Source: Streptomyces sp. HUAS CB01 (GTDB lineage Bacteria; Actinomycetota; Actinomycetes; Streptomycetales; Streptomycetaceae). Taken from it: DNA of 64,000 bases. Positions within the stretch are counted from its first letter, which is position 1. Each line of letters starts with the position of its first letter. Under the pieces are notes generated by a model. It did not search any database and was not told the origin of the DNA. It saw only the letters and a program-made list of their open reading frames with translations. The stretch covers positions 7,099,501 through 7,163,500 of the forward strand of contig NZ_CP129137.1 of NCBI RefSeq assembly GCF_030406905.1, given 5' to 3'. This document shows, one piece after another, positions 35,799 through 44,910 of this stretch. Position numbers and translations under genes: made by a program.

Positions 35799-37052
35799 TC
35801 AGACCCCGAACGCCTCCGGGTACATGATCATGCCCTGTGGCGCCTCCGGGGAACCGTCCAGCACCATGGCCATCATCGCCTCGTCGGGGACCTCGAAGCC
35901 GGGTCGGATGCCGAGCCGTGAAGCGGGCCCGAATCCGAACCTCGGGTAGTACTCCGGATGACCCAGCACCACGACCAGCCGCTCACCCCGGACCCGGGCG
36001 GCGTCCAGCGCCGCCCGGATCACCGCCGAGCCCGCGCCCTGTCCCTGGTGCTCCGGGGCGGTGGCGCAGGGCGCCAGTGCCAGTGCGGGCTCGCCGCCGA
36101 CCAGGCAACGGGTGAGCAGCGCGTACGCCGCGACGGAGCCGTCGGGCGCCTCGGCCACCCAGGAGAGGCCGGGGAGCCACGCCGAAGGGTCCCGCCGCAG
36201 CGCGTCCACGAGATCCGCCTCGTCCTCCGTGGGGAAGGCGGCGGCGTTGACGGCGTGCACGGCCCGTACGTCGGCGTCCGTCTCCGGCCGGACCCGCCAG
36301 CGCGGGTCCGCGGGCCGCAGCACGTAGCCGGTGTAGCCGTACTCCGCACCGTGGTCACGGCGCACCGCGATCTCCGCCCGGGTGGCCGCCAGGGCGGCGG
36401 TCGTCGCCCGCGTCGCCGTCTCCGGATCGACGGCGGCGGCCCGGGCGCCGAGCGGGCCGTAGTACTCCTGCCAGTCGCTCTCGGGCTGACGGTGCACCCC
36501 GGCGACGTGATAGCCGGCGCCGACCGCCGCGGCCGCGTTGGCCGCCGTCGTGCGCAGCGGACAGTGCTCGTCCCAGAAGGCACGGGCAGCCGGACTCGGT
36601 TCGGCGCAGGTCCACTCGCACTCGGTGAGGACCAGGACGCCGCCCGGTGCCAGCAGGCGCCGCCAGGAGCGCAGCGCCGTGTCGAAGCCGATCGCGTACG
36701 CCGAACCCTCGGCCCAGACCAGGTCGAACGACCCGTCAGGGAAGGGCGGTGCGCCCATGTCGGCGCAGACGGTACGGATGCGGTCGGCGAGACCGCGCGC
36801 CCGGGCGGCCTGCCTCAACTCGTCCAGGAACGGCTCGTGCAGATCCACGGCCGTGACCTCCGCCCCGGCCTCGGCCGCCAGCAGCAGCGCGGCACGGCCG
36901 GGGCCGCAGCCCAGGTCGAGCACCCGCGGGCGCGGAGGCACGGGGCCGGCGAGGGCCAGCAGCCGGCGGGTGGTGTCGTCGGAGCCCGGTCCCTGCCGGG
37001 GCAGCCCGTGGTGCAGGGTGAAGAAGGCGTCACGAAAAGCGTTGTCGGACAA
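35799..37052 (-). CDS. Fusion of class I SAM methyltransferase and GNAT acetyltransferase
   Basis: 417 residues with a TTG start. Residues 1-240 are a SAM-dependent methyltransferase: motif I VLDLGCGPG (44-52), TAVDLHEPFL, and PDGSFDLVWAEGSAY. Residues 252-417 are a GNAT acetyltransferase with the acetyl-CoA P-loop region EHQGQGAGSAVI (about 333-345) and the GFGPASRLGIRPG end. The two are joined by an Arg-rich linker without a gap, so this is a real fusion and not two genes. The palindrome GTTGTC-G-GACAAC overlaps the start codon. The substrates are unknown; the domains may modify the same small molecule in succession. Confidence 0.85.
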   Translation of the reverse strand: MSDNAFRDAFFTLHHGLPRQGPGSDDTTRRLLALAGPVPPRPRVLDLGCGPGRAALLLAAEAGAEVTAVDLHEPFLDELRQAARARGLADRIRTVCADMGAPPFPDGSFDLVWAEGSAYAIGFDTALRSWRRLLAPGGVLVLTECEWTCAEPSPAARAFWDEHCPLRTTAANAAAAVGAGYHVAGVHRQPESDWQEYYGPLGARAAAVDPETATRATTAALAATRAEIAVRRDHGAEYGYTGYVLRPADPRWRVRPETDADVRAVHAVNAAAFPTEDEADLVDALRRDPSAWLPGLSWVAEAPDGSVAAYALLTRCLVGGEPALALAPCATAPEHQGQGAGSAVIRAALDAARVRGERLVVVLGHPEYYPRFGFGPASRLGIRPGFEVPDEAMMAMVLDGSPEAPQGMIMYPEAFGV

Positions 37053-37244
37053 CGTGGGGAACCCTTTGGATGAGACGGGTCCCAGCCGACGTACGGATCA
37101 GGTCAGCGTACGGAGAATGACCGGTCGGGAACCCGGAGGTCGATGGTGGACGGTGCGCTGCGCGGGGCAGCGTCGACTGCGACCGTCATCAACCTCAGCT
37201 CCTCTCGGTCCCGTACGGACACGGCTGCGCCAATGTAGCAGCCC

Positions 37245-38186
37245 TCAGTGACAGTAGCCCGCCTCGTGCTCGGCGTGACCGCCGGGCTCCAACTGGAACG
37301 TGCAGTGCTCCACGTCGAAGTGAGAGCCGAGGCAGCTCTGCAGCTCGTGCAGCATCTTCTCGTGGCCCACCGCGTCCAGGAGGTCGGGCGCCACCACCAC
37401 GTGCGCGGAGAGGACCGGCATGCCGGAGGTGATCGTCCAGGCGTGCAGATCGTGGACGTCCAGGACGCCGGGCAGGGCCTGGATGTGCTCGCGCACCTCG
37501 GCCATGTCCACCCCCTTCGGCGCCGCCTCCAGCAGCACGTTCAGCGTCTCCCGCAGCAGCTTCACCGTCCGCGGCACGATCATCAGGCCGATGACCAGCG
37601 AGGCGATCGGGTCGGCGGCCTGCCAGCCGGTCGCCAGGATGACGGCCGAGGAGATCAGCACCGCCACCGAGCCGAGCGCGTCCGCGAGCACCTCCAGATA
37701 CGCGCCGTGCACGTTGAGGCTCTCCTGCTGCCCCCGCTTCAGCAGGAACAGCGACACCGCGTTCGCGGCCAGACCGACGAGGGCGAAGGAGACGGCGACC
37801 CCGCCCTTGGTCTCGGCCGGGGTGATGAAGCGCTGGATCGCCTCGTACAGCAGGAACCCGCCGACGCCGAGCAGCAGGACGCAGTTCGCGAGCGCGGCGA
37901 GGATCTCGGCCCTGGCGAGGCCGAAGGTGCGGCTCGCGTCCGCCGGCCGGTTGGCGAAGTGGATCGCGAGCAGCGCCATGGCGAGGCCCAGACCGTCCGT
38001 GGCCATGTGCGCGGCGTCGGCGATCAGGGCGAGCGAGTCCGCCAGCACACCGCCGGCGATCTCCAGGAACATCACGCCCAGCGTGATCGCCAGGGCGACG
38101 CGCAGCCGCCCCCGGTAGGCGGCGGCCGCGGTCCCCGCCGGCGGGCGACCGCCGTGCGCGTGTCCGTGGTCGTGCCCTGCCCCCAT
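37245..38186 (-). CDS. CDF-family cation exporter (CzcD-like)
   Basis: 313 residues from the ATG at 38186, with GGGAGG 8 nt upstream. A short His-rich N-terminus (GHDHGHAHGG) is followed by six membrane helices and a C-terminal cytoplasmic domain ending in HAEHEAGYCH. Helix 2 has HMATD as expected. Helix 5 has EVLAD where many CzcD proteins have HVLGD or HVLAD, so one metal-binding His is Glu. This could change metal preference. An inverted repeat at 38263-38285 lies in its promoter region. Confidence 0.92.
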   Translation of the reverse strand: MGAGHDHGHAHGGRPPAGTAAAAYRGRLRVALAITLGVMFLEIAGGVLADSLALIADAAHMATDGLGLAMALLAIHFANRPADASRTFGLARAEILAALANCVLLLGVGGFLLYEAIQRFITPAETKGGVAVSFALVGLAANAVSLFLLKRGQQESLNVHGAYLEVLADALGSVAVLISSAVILATGWQAADPIASLVIGLMIVPRTVKLLRETLNVLLEAAPKGVDMAEVREHIQALPGVLDVHDLHAWTITSGMPVLSAHVVVAPDLLDAVGHEKMLHELQSCLGSHFDVEHCTFQLEPGGHAEHEAGYCH

Positions 38187-38262
38187 GCGACAAGCCTCCC
38201 GGATCACGGTGAACGATCTGTCCGAGTGGCCAGTGAACTACGGGTGGGGGGTACCGGGCAAC

Positions 38263-38285
38263 ATGACGGTGAACACCGTTGTCAT
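38263..38285. promoter_or_regulatory. Imperfect inverted repeat upstream of the CDF exporter
   Basis: ATGAC and GTCAT flank a GGTG-AA-CACC core within 23 bp, 77-99 nt upstream of the exporter start. It could bind a metal-sensing repressor. The symmetry is offset by 2-3 bp, so I call it a candidate only. Confidence 0.35.
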
Positions 38286-38290
38286 ATGCC

Positions 38291-38318
38291 CTGACCTGCG
38301 GATACGTCCGCAGGTCAG
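38291..38318 (-). terminator. Strong hairpin downstream of galE
   Basis: Perfect 12-bp stem CTGACCTGCGGA / TCCGCAGGTCAG with a TACG tetraloop. It starts 24 bp after the galE stop on the minus strand and so fits a galE terminator. It separates galE from the CDF exporter. Confidence 0.8.
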
Positions 38319-38342
38319 CGTGCCGGGCAGTCGCCGGCGCGG

Positions 38343-39326
38343 TCAGCGGCGGGCGGCCTCCGGGCGGTGCAGCAGCCAGCCCTCCCACGCCGACTCGACC
38401 ATCTCGCGCACACCGCGCGAAGCCGTCCAGCCGAGCTCCTCGCCGATGCGCTCGACCGACGCGACGGCCCGCGCCGCGTCCCCGGGACGGCGCGGCTCGA
38501 CCACCGCCGGCGTGCCGTGACCGGTCACCTCGGCGACGACACGGGCCAGCGTGAGCACCGAGACGCCCTCGCCGCGGCCGACGTTCACCGTGAGGTCGCC
38601 GGCCCCGTCCTGGCCGGCCAGCCGGCGGGCCACGGCCAGATGGGCGTCGGCGAGATCGGCGACGTGGATGTAGTCGCGGACGCAGGTGCCGTCGGGCGTC
38701 GGATAGTCGTCGCCGAAGATCCTCGGGGCGTCACCCCGGGTGATCCGGTCGAAGAACATCGGGACGACGTTGAACACCCCGGTGTCCGCGAGCTCGGGAC
38801 GGGCCGTGCCCGCGACGTTGAAGTAGCGCAGACAGGCGGTGGCGAGACCGTGCGCCCGGCCCGCCGCCCGCACCAGCCACTCGCCGGCGAGCTTGGTCTC
38901 GCCGTACGGGTTGATCGGCACGGCCGGGGTGTCCTCCGTGATCAGCTCCACGTCGGCCATCCCGTACACCGCCGCCGACGAGGAGAAGAGGAACCGCTTC
39001 ACGCCCGCGTCCACGACGGACTCGAGCAGCACGGTCAGCCCGTGGACGTTCTCCCGGTAGTAGCGCAGCGGCTGCTCAACGGACTCGCCGACCTGCTTCC
39101 TCGCCGCCAGGTGCACCACTCCCGTGACCGCGTGCTCGGCGAGGACGCGGTCCAGCAGCTCCCTGTCCAGCAGGGTGCCCCTGACCAGCGGCACCCCCTC
39201 GGGCAGCCGCTCCGCGTTGCCCGTCGAGACGTCGTCGAGCACGACGACCCGCTCCCCGGCGCCGGTCATGGCGTGCGCCACGTGCGCTCCGATGTACCCC
39301 GCCCCGCCTGTGATCAGCCAAGTCAT
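38343..39326 (-). CDS. galE: UDP-glucose 4-epimerase (GalE-type)
   Basis: 327 residues. NAD-binding GGAGYIG at the start; active-site Tyr-x3-Lys in NPYGETK; Ser in FSSSAAVYG. Interconverts UDP-glucose and UDP-galactose or a related pair. It is divergent from the polymer cassette that starts at 39627, and so may supply the sugar nucleotide to the GT2 glycosyltransferase; this is inference from position. A -10-like TAGGGT lies directly before the start, hinting at a short or absent leader. Confidence 0.93.
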   Translation of the reverse strand: MTWLITGGAGYIGAHVAHAMTGAGERVVVLDDVSTGNAERLPEGVPLVRGTLLDRELLDRVLAEHAVTGVVHLAARKQVGESVEQPLRYYRENVHGLTVLLESVVDAGVKRFLFSSSAAVYGMADVELITEDTPAVPINPYGETKLAGEWLVRAAGRAHGLATACLRYFNVAGTARPELADTGVFNVVPMFFDRITRGDAPRIFGDDYPTPDGTCVRDYIHVADLADAHLAVARRLAGQDGAGDLTVNVGRGEGVSVLTLARVVAEVTGHGTPAVVEPRRPGDAARAVASVERIGEELGWTASRGVREMVESAWEGWLLHRPEAARR

Positions 39327-39626
39327 GCCCGCCACCCTAACCAGGCGGCGTCCGGGGCGGCCCTGCCCCAGGGAGCGGGTTTGTGGGGTCGGCCACTGAT
39401 CGACAATGATGATCTCGGTCGCGGCACCGGCGGCCGGTCCCGGTCCGGGCAAGGGACGCCCGGACCGAGGACGAGGCCGGCGGGACGAACGGGAGTGTCC
39501 TCACCGGGAAACCTCAGTGAACTCGTGCTTCCGTTCATCCGATAGCCTCAGCCGACATGCCGCCGCCCGGTCCCGGGCCGAGCCGCCGTGCCCACCCATC
39601 CGATGAGCGCCAAGGAGTGAGTCCGT

Positions 39627-41489
39627 CTGTCGACCGCCATCCTCACCGGTCCGCCGGTACCCGGATCGCCGCTCGAGGGCGATCTGCGGTCGCTGGGCTT
39701 CGACGTACGCATCGCCTCCGGGGCCGACGAGGCGGCTGACCTGCTCGCCGCCGTCCCGGCCGCCGAGCGGGCCGCGCTCGTGGACCCGCGCTTCGTCGGC
39801 CACCTCCACGCACTCCGCCTCGGCCTGACGGACCCCCGCTTCCCGGCCGCCGCGATCCCCGGCGCCGCCACCGCCCGGCCCGAGGCGCGCGCCGCCCTGC
39901 TCGCGGCCCTGCGGCAGGCGGCCCCGCAGTCCGCCGTGCAGTCGTCCCCCGACCCCGCGTCCCCGTCCCCCGGGGCCGCGGCCACCGACACCGTCCCCGC
40001 GGCGGCCGGCGTGCTCCCCGACCTCGTCGCCGATGCCCTCGCCGCCGAGGGCGCCGCTCCGCACCGGCCAGAGCTGGGGACGCTGGTGGCGACCGTGCCC
40101 GGCGACCCCCAGGCCCGCAACGAGGCCCGGCAGGCCGTGGCCGCCGTCGACGACGAGGACGTCCGGCTGCGCTCCGCGGTGAAGGCGCGTGACGGGTTCT
40201 TCACGACCTTCTTCATCAGCCCGTACTCGCGCTACATCGCCCGCTGGTGCGCGCGGCGCGGGCTGACCCCGAACCAGGTCACCACCGCCTCGCTGATCAC
40301 CGCGCTCATAGCGGCCGCCGCCGCGGCCACCGGCACCCGGGGCGGCTTCGTCGCCGCCGGCGTGCTGCTGATCCTCTCCTTCGTCCTCGACTGCACCGAC
40401 GGGCAGCTCGCCCGCTACTCCCTGCAGTACTCCACGCTCGGCGCCTGGCTCGACGCCACCTTCGACCGGGCGAAGGAGTACGCCTACTACGCGGGCCTCG
40501 CGCTCGGCGCCGCACGCGGCGGGGACGACGTCTGGGCCCTGGCGCTCGGCGCGATGGTGCTCCAGACCTGCCGCCACGTGGTCGACTTCTCCTTCAACGA
40601 GGCCAACCACGACGCGACCGGCAACACCAGCCCCACCGCCGCCCTCTCCGACCGGCTCGACAGCGTCGGCTGGACGGTGTGGGTCCGGCGCATGATCGTG
40701 CTCCCGATCGGCGAGCGCTGGGCCATGATCGCCGTGCTGACCGCCGTCACCACCCCGCGGATCGTCTTCTACGCCCTGCTGATCGGCTGCGGCTTCGCCG
40801 CCGCGTACACCACCGCCGGCCGCGTGCTGCGCTCGCTCACCCGCAAGGCCCGCAGGACCGACCGCGCGGCACAGGCGCTCGCCGACCTCGCCGACTCCGG
40901 TCCGGTGGCGGACGGCTTCGCCGCCGCGTTCAAGGGCTTCGCCCGTCGGCTGCCGTCGCTCGCACCGCCCGTGATCGCCGCGCTCGGCGCCGCGGCGGTC
41001 ACCCTCACCGCGTGGCTCGCCCCCTACGGCAGCCCCTGGACGGTCGTCGCCGCCCTCGGCTACGCCCTCACCTCCGGCCTCGCCGTCGCGCGCCCGCTCA
41101 AGGGTGCTCTCGACTGGCTGGTGCCCCCGGTCTTCCGCGCCGCGGAGTACGGCACGATCCTGATCCTCGCCGCCCGGGCGGACGTGAACGGGGCCCTTCC
41201 CGCGGCATTCGGCCTGGTGGCCGCGGTCGCCTACCATCACTACGACACGGTGTACCGCATCCGCGGGGGCACCGGCGCGCCCCCGCGCCGGCTGGTCCGG
41301 GCGGTCGGCGGGCACGAGGGGCGGACCCTGGCGGTCGCGCTGCTGGCCACCCTGCTGGGCGCCCCGCAGTTCACGATCGCGCTGACGGTCCTCGCGGTCG
41401 CCGTGGCACTCGTGGTGGTCGCGGAGTCCGTCCGCTTCTGGGTCTCCTCCGGAGCACCCGCCGTACACGACGAAGGAGAACCCGCATGA
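39627..41489 (+). CDS. Multidomain CDP-alcohol phosphotransferase (DUF5941-like), probable CTG start
   Basis: 620 residues if started at the CTG at 39627. No ATG, GTG or TTG exists in frame between the upstream stop (39618-39620) and a GTG at 39780, yet the sequence from 39627 (STAILTGPPVPGSPLEGDLRSLGFDVRIASG) looks like a real N-terminal domain, and AAGGAG lies 9 nt upstream. From residue 180 on there is a membrane-bound CDP-alcohol phosphotransferase with the full motif DCTDGQLAR...G...DATFD. The C-terminal 250 residues add further membrane helices (DUF5941 type, from memory). The stop overlaps the next start (ATGA). It begins the phospho-alcohol cassette. Confidence 0.85.
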   Translation: MSTAILTGPPVPGSPLEGDLRSLGFDVRIASGADEAADLLAAVPAAERAALVDPRFVGHLHALRLGLTDPRFPAAAIPGAATARPEARAALLAALRQAAPQSAVQSSPDPASPSPGAAATDTVPAAAGVLPDLVADALAAEGAAPHRPELGTLVATVPGDPQARNEARQAVAAVDDEDVRLRSAVKARDGFFTTFFISPYSRYIARWCARRGLTPNQVTTASLITALIAAAAAATGTRGGFVAAGVLLILSFVLDCTDGQLARYSLQYSTLGAWLDATFDRAKEYAYYAGLALGAARGGDDVWALALGAMVLQTCRHVVDFSFNEANHDATGNTSPTAALSDRLDSVGWTVWVRRMIVLPIGERWAMIAVLTAVTTPRIVFYALLIGCGFAAAYTTAGRVLRSLTRKARRTDRAAQALADLADSGPVADGFAAAFKGFARRLPSLAPPVIAALGAAAVTLTAWLAPYGSPWTVVAALGYALTSGLAVARPLKGALDWLVPPVFRAAEYGTILILAARADVNGALPAAFGLVAAVAYHHYDTVYRIRGGTGAPPRRLVRAVGGHEGRTLAVALLATLLGAPQFTIALTVLAVAVALVVVAESVRFWVSSGAPAVHDEGEPA

Positions 41490-42223
41490 TCGGCCTTGTC
41501 CTGGCTGCCGGTGCCGGACGGCGTCTGCGCCCCTACACCGACACCCTTCCGAAGGCCCTCGTGCCCGTGGACGGGGACCTCTCGGTCCTCGACCTGACGC
41601 TGAAGAACTTCAGCGAGATCGGCCTCACCGAGGTCGCCGTCGTCGTCGGCTACCGCAAGGAGGCCGTGTACGCGCGCAAGGACGAGCTGGAGGCCACGTA
41701 CGGCCTGAAGCTCACCCTGATCGACAACGACAAGGCCGAGGAGTGGAACAACGCCTACTCCCTGTGGTGCGCGCGTGACGTCCTCAGGCGGGGCGTGATT
41801 CTCGCCAACGGCGACACCGTGCACCCGGTCTCCGTCGAGAAGACCCTGCTCGCCGCCCGCGGCGACGGCCGGAGGATCATCCTCGCCCTCGACACGGTCA
41901 AGCAGCTCGCCGACGAGGAGATGAAGGTCATCACCGCGGACGGCCAGGGCGTCCGCCGGATCACCAAGCTGATGGACCCTGCCGGTGCCACCGGTGAGTA
42001 CATCGGTGTCACCCTCATCGAGCCCGAGGCCGCCGAGGAGCTCGCCGACGCGCTGAAGGCCACCTTCGAGCGCGACCCCGACCTCTACTACGAGGACGGC
42101 TACCAGGAGCTGGTGAACCGGGGCTTCCAGATCGACGTGGCACCGATCGGCGACGTCAGCTGGGTCGAGATCGACAACCACGACGACCTCGCGAAGGGCC
42201 GGGAGATCGCGTGCCAGTACTGA
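41486..42223 (+). CDS. Nucleotidyltransferase, LicC/sugar-phosphate cytidylyltransferase type
   Basis: 245 residues. The nucleotide-binding signature is GLVLAAGAGRRLRPYTDTLPKAL. NDKAEEWNNAYSLWCARD resembles the LicC choline-phosphate cytidylyltransferase group, as does ILANGDTVHP. It should activate a phosphorylated alcohol or amine with CTP (or another NTP) to give the CDP-alcohol used by the phosphotransferases on either side. Overlap ATGA with the gene before and 13 bp with the gene after show tight coupling. The true substrate (glycerol-, inositol- or choline-phosphate-like) is not readable. Confidence 0.9.
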   Translation: MIGLVLAAGAGRRLRPYTDTLPKALVPVDGDLSVLDLTLKNFSEIGLTEVAVVVGYRKEAVYARKDELEATYGLKLTLIDNDKAEEWNNAYSLWCARDVLRRGVILANGDTVHPVSVEKTLLAARGDGRRIILALDTVKQLADEEMKVITADGQGVRRITKLMDPAGATGEYIGVTLIEPEAAEELADALKATFERDPDLYYEDGYQELVNRGFQIDVAPIGDVSWVEIDNHDDLAKGREIACQY

Positions 42224-43275
42224 CCCGGCTCATCCCGTCGCCGGTCGTCGTCGACATCGGCTGCGGGGCGATGGACGACCTGGCCGGTCTCCTGGCCGAC
42301 CAGCGCATCTCGGCGTCCGGCGAGCTGGCGATCGCGATCAGCAACGGCTCGGGGCAGGCCCTGCGCGAACGGCTGGCACCGGTGCTGCCCGGCGCCGACT
42401 GGTACGAGGTCTCGGACGGCACCATCGACTCGGCGGTCAAGCTGGCCGACGACATCAAGGGCAAGCGCCGCTACGACGCGGTCGTCGGCCTCGGCGGCGG
42501 CAAGATCATCGACGTGGCGAAGTACGCCGCGGCGCGGGTCGGGCTGCCCATGGTCGCCGTCGCCACCAACCTGGCGCACGACGGCCTGTGCTCGCCGATC
42601 TCCATCCTCGACAACGACAACGGCCGCGGCTCCTACGGCGTCCCCTCGCCGATCGCCATGGTGATCGACCTCGACGTGGTGCGCGAGGCCCCGGTCCGGT
42701 TCGTCCGCTCCGGGATCGGCGACGCGATCTCCAACATCTCCGCGATCGCCGACTGGGAGCTCTCCCGCAAGATCACCGGGGAGTCCGTCGACGGCCTGGC
42801 CGCCGCGATGGCCCGTACCGCCGGCGAGGCCGTGCTCCGCCACCCCGGGGGCGTCGGCGACGACGAGTTTCTGACGGTGCTCGCGGAGGCGCTGGTGCTC
42901 TCCGGCATCGCCATGTCGATCAGCGGTGACTCCCGGCCGTCGTCCGGCGCCTGCCACGAGATCAGCCACGCCTTCGACCTGCTCTACCCCAAGCGGGCCG
43001 CCAGCCACGGCGAGCAGGTCGGGCTGGGCGCCGCCTTCGCGATGCACCTGCGCGGCGCCGGGGAGGAGTCCGGCCTGTTCGCCGAGGTCCTCCGCAAGCA
43101 CGGGTTGCCGGTCCTCCCCGAGGACATCGGCTTCTCCGCCGACGAGTTCGTCCGGGCCGTGGAGTACGCACCGCGGACCCGGCCCGGCCGCTTCACCATC
43201 CTCGAGCACCTCGACCTGTCCACCGATCAGATCAGGGACGCGTACGCCGACTATGCCAAGACCATCCGTAGCTGA
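42211..43275 (+). CDS. Glycerol-1-phosphate dehydrogenase-like enzyme (EgsA/AraM fold)
   Basis: 354 residues with a GTG start. NAD(P)-binding GLGGGKIIDVAKYAA; metal ligands Asp in ATNLAHDGLCSP, His in ACHEISHAFD and His in SHGEQVGLG, all as in archaeal and bacterial G1P dehydrogenases. These reduce DHAP to sn-glycerol-1-phosphate; the archaeal form makes the opposite stereoisomer to normal bacterial lipids. Its place between a cytidylyltransferase and a CDP-alcohol phosphotransferase suggests that the product alcohol phosphate is activated and transferred. It overlaps both neighbours (13 and 23 bp). A general iron-containing alcohol dehydrogenase is the alternative. Confidence 0.88.
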   Translation: MPVLTRLIPSPVVVDIGCGAMDDLAGLLADQRISASGELAIAISNGSGQALRERLAPVLPGADWYEVSDGTIDSAVKLADDIKGKRRYDAVVGLGGGKIIDVAKYAAARVGLPMVAVATNLAHDGLCSPISILDNDNGRGSYGVPSPIAMVIDLDVVREAPVRFVRSGIGDAISNISAIADWELSRKITGESVDGLAAAMARTAGEAVLRHPGGVGDDEFLTVLAEALVLSGIAMSISGDSRPSSGACHEISHAFDLLYPKRAASHGEQVGLGAAFAMHLRGAGEESGLFAEVLRKHGLPVLPEDIGFSADEFVRAVEYAPRTRPGRFTILEHLDLSTDQIRDAYADYAKTIRS

Positions 43276-44032
43276 GCTCCGTCCGGTCGTTCACCCCGCG
43301 GGCGTGAAGGACCGGCGCAGTGGCGAGCACTGGGGCGGCCGCCTGTACATGCGCGAGATCTCCCTCCGCATCACCCGCGTCCTGGTCGGCACCAAGGTCA
43401 CGCCGAACCAGCTGACGTACCTGATGACCCTGGCCGGGGTCCTGGCCCTGCCGGCCCTGCTGGTGCCGGGCGTGTGGGGTGCCGTCCTCGGCGTGGTGAT
43501 GGTCCAGCTGTACCTGCTGCTGGACTGCGTGGACGGCGAGGTCGCCCGCTGGAAGAAGCAGTACTCCCTGTCCGGCGTGTACCTGGACCGGGTCGGCGCC
43601 TATCTGTGCGACGCCGCGGTGCTCGTCGGCTTCGGCCTGCGCGCCGCGGACCTGTGGGGAGGCGGGCGGATCGACTGGCTGTGGGCCTTCCTCGGCACCC
43701 TCGCGGCGCTCGGCGCGATCCTGATCAAGGCCGAGACCGACCTGGTCGGCGTCGCCCGGCACCAGGCCGGGATGGAGCCGGTCAAGGACGCGGCGGCCGA
43801 GCCGCGCTCGTCCGGCATGGCGCTCGCCCGCCGGGCCGCCTCCGCGCTGAAGTTCCACCGGCTGGTCCTCGGCATCGAGGCGTCCCTGCTGATCCTGGTG
43901 CTGGCGGTCCTCGACCAGATCCAGGGCGACCTGTTCTTCTCTCGTCTGGGTGTCGCCGTGCTGGCCGGTGTCGCGCTGCTGCAGACGGTGCTGCACCTCG
44001 TGTCCATCCTCGTCTCCAGCAGGCTGAGGTGA
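43253..44032 (+). CDS. CDP-alcohol phosphotransferase
   Basis: 259 residues, ATG at 43253 inside the previous gene. Motif DCVDGEVARWKKQYSLSGVYLDRVGAYLCD shows the D..DG..AR..(8)..G...D...D pattern of this integral membrane family. About six membrane helices. It transfers a phospho-alcohol from CDP-alcohol to an acceptor, releasing CMP. A second member of the family opens the cassette, so two transfer steps, or one transfer and one polymerising step, are likely. Six bases separate it from the glycosyltransferase gene. Confidence 0.92.
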   Translation: MPRPSVAELRPVVHPAGVKDRRSGEHWGGRLYMREISLRITRVLVGTKVTPNQLTYLMTLAGVLALPALLVPGVWGAVLGVVMVQLYLLLDCVDGEVARWKKQYSLSGVYLDRVGAYLCDAAVLVGFGLRAADLWGGGRIDWLWAFLGTLAALGAILIKAETDLVGVARHQAGMEPVKDAAAEPRSSGMALARRAASALKFHRLVLGIEASLLILVLAVLDQIQGDLFFSRLGVAVLAGVALLQTVLHLVSILVSSRLR

Positions 44033-44037
44033 GCCGT

Positions 44038-44910
44038 ATGAAGCTCGGTGCCGTCATCATCACCATGGGCAACCGGCCCGACGACCTGCGCGCCCTCATC
44101 GACTCGGTCGCCAAGCAGGACGGCGACCCCGTCGAGGTGGTCGTCGTCGGCAACGGCGCCCCGGTCACGGGCGTGCCCGACGGTGTGCGCACGGTCGACC
44201 TGCCCGAGAACCTGGGCATTCCCGGCGGCCGCAACGTCGGCATCGAGGCGTTCGGCCCGGGCGGCGGCGACGTCGACGTGCTGCTCTTCCTCGACGACGA
44301 CGGTCTGCTGCCGAAGACCGACACCGCCGAGCTGGTGCGCCGGGCGTTCGAGGAGGACCCCGCCCTCGGGATCGTCAGCTTCCGCATCGCCGACCCGGAC
44401 ACCGGCCTCACCCAGCGCCGGCACGTCCCGCGGCTGCGGGCGTCCGACCCGATGCGCTCCTCGCGCGTCACGACCTTCCTCGGCGGTGCGAACGCGGTGC
44501 GCACGAAGGTGCTGGAACAGGTCGGCGGGCTGCCGGACGAGTTCTTCTACGCCCACGAGGAGACCGACCTCGCCTGGCGGGCCCTCGACGCGGGCTGGAT
44601 GATCGACTACCGCTCCGACATGGTGCTGCACCACCCGACGACCCCGCCCTCCCGGCACGCGGTCTACCACCGCATGGTGGCCCGCAACAGGGTGTGGCTG
44701 GCCCGTCGCAACCTGCCCGCGCCCCTGGTGCCCGTCTACCTCGGGGTGTGGATCCTGCTGACTCTCCTCAGGCGGCCCTCGGCCGCGGCCCTCAGGGCAT
44801 GGTTCGGCGGCTTCAAGGAGGGCTGGACCACCCCGTGCGGGCCCCGCCGTCCCATGAAGTGGCGTACCGTGTGGCGACTGACGCGACTGGGCCGACCGCC
44901 TGTCGTCTGA
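44038..44910 (+). CDS. GT2-family glycosyltransferase
   Basis: 290 residues. Fold GT-A: GAVIITMGNRPDDLRALIDSV, DDDG in LFLDDDGLLP is the metal-binding DxD, FLGGANAVRT and the ED-type motif HEETDLAWRALDAG are family motifs. It would transfer a sugar to the phospho-alcohol lipid or polymer. The C-terminal part has a short hydrophobic segment (VPVYLGVWILLTLLRR) that may fix it to the membrane. ATG at 44038 after GAGGTGAGCC; the ABC exporter follows 91 bp later. Confidence 0.9.
   Translation: MKLGAVIITMGNRPDDLRALIDSVAKQDGDPVEVVVVGNGAPVTGVPDGVRTVDLPENLGIPGGRNVGIEAFGPGGGDVDVLLFLDDDGLLPKTDTAELVRRAFEEDPALGIVSFRIADPDTGLTQRRHVPRLRASDPMRSSRVTTFLGGANAVRTKVLEQVGGLPDEFFYAHEETDLAWRALDAGWMIDYRSDMVLHHPTTPPSRHAVYHRMVARNRVWLARRNLPAPLVPVYLGVWILLTLLRRPSAAALRAWFGGFKEGWTTPCGPRRPMKWRTVWRLTRLGRPPVV

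Noticed and set aside
37143..37238. 31-codon plus-strand ORF after CGGAGG, beginning MVDGALRGAA
   Set aside because: The GGAGG is only 3 nt from the ATG, no family is recognised, and it lies alone between minus-strand genes; too weak to call.
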